Program-made: the position numbers and the translations under genes
Assembly (NCBI RefSeq): GCF_013179805.1
Contig: NZ_SRRZ01000150.1
Location: 1 to 17,321 of the forward strand
Reading direction: 5' to 3'
Length of the DNA stretch: 17,321 nucleotides
From: Microcoleus asticus IPMA8
GTDB taxonomy: Bacteria; Cyanobacteriota; Cyanobacteriia; Cyanobacteriales; Microcoleaceae
Part shown: positions 13,970 through 17,321 of the stretch, piece by piece
How the letters are laid out: each line of letters begins with the position of its first letter
Position numbering within the stretch: the stretch's first letter is position 1
Notes under the pieces: model-generated
The model's input: only the letters and a program-made list of their open reading frames with translations
What the model was told of the DNA's origin: nothing
Databases searched by the model: none

Positions 13970-14434
13970 TTACGAAGCCTTTGGCGTATCGCTGACACTC
14001 GATGCTTGCGCTGCGGACTCTGCCGTTCGATAACCGTAGAAATCTATCCGGTAGTCTACTATTTTGACACCTGTTTGCTGCTGGATTTGTTCGATCAATT
14101 CGATCGGCAGTTCCACATGAACGTCGAGAATCTGAGTCGTATCCAGACAGTTGACGTGAGAGTGAGAATCGCTGACATTGCCGTACAAGCGTCCCTCCGA
14201 GCGTTCTATGCACTCAATAATCCCTTCTCTCGACAAAGCTTCTAGATTTTGATAAACCGAAGTATGCCCGATCGAATGCGCTTGTTGGTTGAGGCGATCG
14301 TAAATTTCGCGAGCCGAGAGGTGTTCTTTTGCCTCCCACAAAAGTTCTAGAATAAATCGACGCTGGCGGCTCAAGCGCATTCCCATCGCCTGACAGCGAT
14401 TTAAAGCATCTTCTAATGAACGAATTGGTTTCAC
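13970..14434 (-). CDS. furC: Fur-family transcriptional regulator, FurC/PerR-like
   Basis: A 154-residue protein with a winged helix at residues 1-82 (RLSRQRRFILELLW, HLSAREIYDRLN, IGHTSVYQNLEALSREGII) and a Fur dimerisation/metal domain at 83-137. His38, His91, His93 (SDSHSHVNC) and Asp104 (ILDVHVELP) fall where PerR proteins bind the sensing metal. Only one cysteine follows (Cys96, CLDT), so the paired CxxC structural-zinc motifs of most Fur proteins are absent. From memory this matches the cyanobacterial FurC (PerR-type peroxide-responsive) group, e.g. Anabaena FurC, rather than FurA or Zur. It starts with GTG at 14434; AAGGCGG lies 6 bases upstream. A Ser/Ala-rich tail ends the protein. 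A palindrome at 14474-14487 may be its own operator. Family sure; subtype likely. Confidence 0.85.
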   Translation of the reverse strand: MKPIRSLEDALNRCQAMGMRLSRQRRFILELLWEAKEHLSAREIYDRLNQQAHSIGHTSVYQNLEALSREGIIECIERSEGRLYGNVSDSHSHVNCLDTTQILDVHVELPIELIEQIQQQTGVKIVDYRIDFYGYRTAESAAQASSVSDTPKAS

Positions 14435-14473
14435 AGCTACCGCCTTATAAAGCCTGCTCGATTTTTAATTCAG

Positions 14474-14487
14474 GTACAATATTGCAC
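14474..14487. promoter_or_regulatory. Candidate Fur/PerR autoregulatory palindrome
   Basis: GTACAAT|ATTGCAC is a 14-base near-perfect palindrome (six of seven pairs match) 40-53 bases before the GTG of the Fur gene. A second AT-rich element, GTTAGAATTAGTAAAT (minus strand, 14497-14512), lies just upstream and partly resembles a Per box (TTATAATnATTATAA). Autoregulation is common for Fur proteins; binding here is inferred. Confidence 0.35.
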
Positions 14488-14662
14488 GCCCACATATTTA
14501 CTAATTCTAACGCAGGGTTACCCAACAGTAGAAGGTAGAGGGCAAAAATTTCGACTGAGTGAATTTTTTCGAGTTGCTGCTCAACTCATGCTGCCAGCAC
14601 CCACCAGAAAATTATCCGCCTCAAAAATATTGCTTTGACTCTATCTTCTACTGCAACAAGTC

Positions 14663-15631
14663 CTAGTTTGAGGGTGTTCTGAGGGCGTTAACGAGTAACT
14701 TGGCGATTTCCGAGAGTTGCTTTTTGTTGAAGGTTTTGAGCAAAAGCTTGACTACCGCCTTCGGTTCGGCGGGAAGTGCTACTTGCTTGGACGCTGCTGC
14801 TGGGGCTGTTGGGGCGCTTTCCTCTGCTGGTTTTGGGCTTGCTGCCAAAAGTAGCAAATTTTTACTCGGAGCGATCGCCTTGACTTTCCCCCCTTGCACC
14901 AAATCCCCTGCTTCTTTGAGTTCTTTGATAATCAGCGGAGCTAAGACTTTATAAGAGTTTTTGGGATTAACGATCGCCGCTCTAGCTGTTTTCACTAAAT
15001 TTTGCCAAGTCTCAATTTTACCTCCCAACTTATAGAGGCGAACGCAAACAGCCGTCAACTCGGAGCGACTAGCAACCGATTCTTTCTGCTTGAACACCTG
15101 CAACATTTCTTTAAGCAAAGTCATCACTTCAACAGCAAAATTTGCCGGCACAGCGCCCGCTGTTCGAGCGGCGGGCGCACCAGACCCAGCAGCAACCGCC
15201 TGCACTTTGCCCGACGCCAATTTATTGAGGTGAGTTTCGAGTTGAGCAAAAACAGGCATCACCTGCTGGACGAGTTTTTCTCCCTCTTCATTCCTCAAGC
15301 CGAAAGGCCCCTCCAGTCGCCCCAGCAAGTCCTTAAGCGTATCAACTCCCTTTAAAAATAGGGATTCTGCCGTTTGGTCAACCTGCTTGACGGGCCCGTC
15401 CTTGAGCACCTTAAAACAATCTTCCAAGCGGTGAGCGGTTGTTTTAATACTATCTAAACCGAGCATTGCCGCCCCTCCTTTCACGGAATGGGCGGCTCGA
15501 AACATCTCTTGGACGCTTTCGGGGTCTTTCATCGTGGACTTCAAATCCACTAAACCATTTTCTAGAGTATCGAGGTGCTCCTTAGCCTCCTCTATAAACA
15601 AACGCATAATTCGGTCTTGCTGATCTGACAC
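14663..15631 (-). CDS. Hpt-domain phosphotransfer protein
   Basis: A 322-residue protein. Residues 1-110 are an Hpt (CheA P1-like) domain beginning RIMRLFIEEAKEHLDTLENG and carrying the phospho-site AAHSVKGGAAMLGL with His48. Beyond this, ~165-260 is a second helical region without a recognised domain, then an Ala/Pro-rich linker and a basic helical C-terminus (KLLLKTFNKKQLSEIAKLLV). There is no kinase ATPase, receiver or coupling domain, so it should relay phosphate between a separate hybrid kinase and a response regulator. The start is GTG 15631, because AGGAGG lies 7 bases upstream; the longer frame from 15730 is not supported. The same-strand small conserved protein lies 181 bases upstream. 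Confidence 0.85.
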   Translation of the reverse strand: MSDQQDRIMRLFIEEAKEHLDTLENGLVDLKSTMKDPESVQEMFRAAHSVKGGAAMLGLDSIKTTAHRLEDCFKVLKDGPVKQVDQTAESLFLKGVDTLKDLLGRLEGPFGLRNEEGEKLVQQVMPVFAQLETHLNKLASGKVQAVAAGSGAPAARTAGAVPANFAVEVMTLLKEMLQVFKQKESVASRSELTAVCVRLYKLGGKIETWQNLVKTARAAIVNPKNSYKVLAPLIIKELKEAGDLVQGGKVKAIAPSKNLLLLAASPKPAEESAPTAPAAASKQVALPAEPKAVVKLLLKTFNKKQLSEIAKLLVNALRTPSN

Positions 15632-15812
15632 GACAGTCCTCCTAACAATCTCAGCACCCTCCAGAAAGCACCCTGTTCGCGGGAGAAAACGCGACTCATG
15701 GCTAAAGTCGGAAGCTCCCATGCAAAACATTCTAGCCTGCCTCAGCTAGCAGACTCAAAATATTGGTGTCGGGGCAGTCTTAACTCTAAAACTGGTGCGG
15801 TGGAGATTGAGT

Positions 15813-16067
15813 CTAGAGTTCTGAGGGAGTATCTGGAGCGATTTCAATGCCCATTCCTTCTTTCATCATCTGCTGATCTGTAATCAAATCGCTCAATTCC
15901 TTGACTTCGACGCCGATATTTTGGCAAGCCTGTTTCAGTTCCCGCTCGAAGGTGTTGAGGTCGCCTCCGTAGCCGCAAAGCTCAGCGGCTGTGGCGATTC
16001 CTTGTTGGGCGTTAGCTTTGGCGCAGTCGATCAATTCAATGCCTTTGAGGGGTTGGGAGGATGCCAT
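15813..16067 (-). CDS. Small conserved cyanobacterial protein (84 aa), function unknown
   Basis: An 84-residue soluble acidic protein: MASSQPLKGIELIDCAKANA, then GIATAAELCGYGGDLNTF, a helix ELKQACQNIGVEVKELSDLI and an acidic tail EIAPDTPSEL. It has two or three amphipathic helices, three cysteines and no membrane segment. It looks like a conserved hypothetical known to me only from cyanobacteria. ATG 16067 is preferred to the TTG five codons upstream; the ribosome site is weak either way. It lies upstream of the Hpt gene on the same strand and divergent from the DUF1345 gene (193 bases between). Confidence 0.75.
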   Translation of the reverse strand: MASSQPLKGIELIDCAKANAQQGIATAAELCGYGGDLNTFERELKQACQNIGVEVKELSDLITDQQMMKEGMGIEIAPDTPSEL

Positions 16068-16260
16068 AATTTCAAACCGCAATTTATCTTTTCTCCCACT
16101 GTACCTAGAACGTTGAGGTCGATCGATCTATCGAAAGGCATGAAAAAGCCTGGCTGTGCTGCGTGCTACCAATTCATACCTATTTTTTGGGAGTTCCTGC
16201 GAAGATGGCAGTAGTTGAGATTTTCTAACCCTTACTGTGCGTAAATTACACTAGATTACT

Positions 16261-16944
16261 GTGAAAAATGTTTCCCAATCTAAAATTCACTGGGTTTGGA
16301 GCGTCCGGCACCGCGTGTTTGTGTCTGTTCTGTTTGCTATGGCAGTTGCTGTGTTGCTGCCGCCTGATTATCTCCCCCTGACTCGGACGCTGTGCATTTG
16401 GAACGCGGGCGCGGTCAGTTTTCTGATTTTGACTTGGATACTGATGCTGCAAGGCACTCCCGAAATGATGCGCCACCACGCTCAGCAGTTGGATGCTGGC
16501 CGCTTAACAATCTTAAGTACGATCGTGGCAGCCGCTTTTGCTAGCTTGTTAGCTATCTTCTTTTTGCTGCGCGATACCAAAGGCCTGTCACCGAATTTGC
16601 TATTTCTGCACTTGGGGCTTTCTGTCCTCACAATTGTTGGGTCTTGGATGCAGGTACACACTATCTTCACGATGCACTATGCCCGCAGCTACTACAAAAA
16701 CCGCAGCAAGCAGCACGGCAGCTACTTGCAGGCGGAGGGCTTGGATTTTCCGGGCGACGAGGAACCAGATTACAAAGATTTTTTATATTTCTCCTTTGGT
16801 ATTGGCATGACTTGCCAAGTTGCAGACGTGCAGATCACTTCTCGTTCCACGAGGTATCTCGTGCTTTTTCACAGCGTGCTGTCGTTCTTTTTTAACACCG
16901 CTATTCTGGCTATGAGCGTCAATATTATTGCGGGATTGAGTTGA
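16261..16944 (+). CDS. DUF1345 family integral membrane protein
   Basis: A 227-residue membrane protein with about five hydrophobic segments: residues ~17-36 (VFVSVLFAMAVAVLL), 43-64, 80-104 (ILSTIVAAAFASLLAIFFLL), 112-135 and 200-224 (LFHSVLSFFFNTAILAMSVN). Between the last two is the family signature DFLYFSFGIGMT..VADVQITSR. The length is normal for DUF1345. Function is unknown; the family is found in many bacteria. The start is GTG 16261 (VKNVSQSKIHW); no clear Shine-Dalgarno is visible and no good later start exists before the first membrane helix. It is transcribed away from the small conserved gene. Confidence 0.87.
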   Translation: MKNVSQSKIHWVWSVRHRVFVSVLFAMAVAVLLPPDYLPLTRTLCIWNAGAVSFLILTWILMLQGTPEMMRHHAQQLDAGRLTILSTIVAAAFASLLAIFFLLRDTKGLSPNLLFLHLGLSVLTIVGSWMQVHTIFTMHYARSYYKNRSKQHGSYLQAEGLDFPGDEEPDYKDFLYFSFGIGMTCQVADVQITSRSTRYLVLFHSVLSFFFNTAILAMSVNIIAGLS

Positions 16945-16990
16945 CTTTATTCTGTCCCAGCGGTAAATGGAACGGGTAGTAGCCTAAATT

Positions 16991-17005
16991 GCCGATGGCA
17001 TCGGC
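16991..17005 (+). terminator. Hairpin after the DUF1345 gene
   Basis: GCCGAT-GGC-ATCGGC, a perfect 6-base stem with a 3-base loop, 47 bases past the stop codon. No T-run follows, so it may be a Rho-type or pausing structure, or a HIP1-rich chance palindrome (GGCGATCGG is adjacent). Confidence 0.35.
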
Positions 17006-17250
17006 GATCGGCTACATATTCCAGAGTTAGATTAAAGAACCCACATTCCGCACCCCCAACTGGCACATACATTGCTTGAGGGAGTAAAAGTGAATCATCC
17101 GAGATAATAGTGAGTAAAAACACCCAAAAATCTGTGCAATGATGGTATCACCCAGTTAGGAATATCTAAAAATTGACGTGAGGGCATGAATTAAATATTC
17201 TTAAGCCATAAAACGTCAAAAATCAGACCATTAATACCAATTTCCTAAAG
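17006..17250. other. AT-rich spacer
   Basis: No supported gene, RNA or repeat seen. Confidence 0.4.
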
Positions 17251-17321
17251 TCATGCTACAGATAGAGCATCTAAAATAAATTCCCATCCCGTCAAAGAAG
17301 CAATAACTTCCAACGTCAACT
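17251..17321 (-). CDS. Possible C-terminal end of a gene cut by the right edge
   Basis: On the minus strand an open frame enters from the right edge and ends LTLEVIASLTGWEFILDALSVA before TGA at 17251. The composition looks like ordinary protein (helical, hydrophobic/acidic), but 23 residues are too few to name a family. Confidence 0.3.
   Translation of the reverse strand, partial: LTLEVIASLTGWEFILDALSVA

Noticed and set aside
15632..15730. N-terminal extension of the Hpt protein
   Set aside because: AGGAGG ideally spaced before GTG 15631 marks the start; the extension has no domain character.

Overview
The window looks like chromosomal DNA of a filamentous, Oscillatoriales-type cyanobacterium (Microcoleus, Oscillatoria or a relative). 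The evidence is the many HIP1-like GCGATCGC/CGATCG octamers and hexamers, the heptameric tandem repeats, the intergenic hairpin repeats, and genes typical of oxygenic phototrophs: a Crr6-type NDH-1 assembly factor, a Ycf55/DUF3685 protein, a FurC/PerR-like regulator and a DUF1345 membrane protein. The genus is an inference.

Positions 1-3100 are an accessory, partly decayed zone. An H-NOX gas sensor is followed 14 bp later by its usual partner, an HNOBA histidine kinase, but the kinase stops just after the phospho-accepting histidine and has no ATPase domain. Upstream lie a solitary CRISPR-repeat-like sequence and what I read as the relic of a type II restriction-modification cassette. This relic has a small HTH controller-like gene overlapping a C-terminally truncated endonuclease-like gene (minus strand). 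Converging on it is an N-terminal fragment of a DNA methyltransferase (plus strand) that carries an in-frame TGA. The same inverted repeat (TATCCC-N5/6-AGGATA) sits upstream of both the HTH gene and the methyltransferase fragment, which supports one co-regulated unit. A 38-residue lysine-rich protein gene follows.

Positions 3100-8300 hold a gene-poor stretch with direct repeats, then a plus-strand pentapeptide-repeat protein whose frame breaks at a G6 run; its C-terminal domain continues in another frame. It converges on two minus-strand FAD enzymes, an amine-oxidase-like protein and a CrtI/carotenoid-isomerase-like protein, separated by hairpin repeats.

Positions 8290-16100 are a conserved minus-strand block: crr6, ycf55 (with a receiver domain lacking the phospho-Asp and an expanded low-complexity insert), a membrane-anchored repeat protein with a Pro/Glu/Tyr-rich tail, a Fur-family regulator with a candidate autoregulatory palindrome, an Hpt phosphotransfer protein, and a small conserved protein. 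A divergent DUF1345 membrane protein (plus) ends the block. The last ~370 bases hold a hairpin and possibly the tail of a minus-strand gene cut by the window edge.

Themes: signalling (H-NOX/kinase, Hpt, receiver domain), redox and photosynthesis support (Crr6, Ycf55, Fur, flavoproteins), and a decayed defence locus. The defence relic with its shared operator is the most interesting part.
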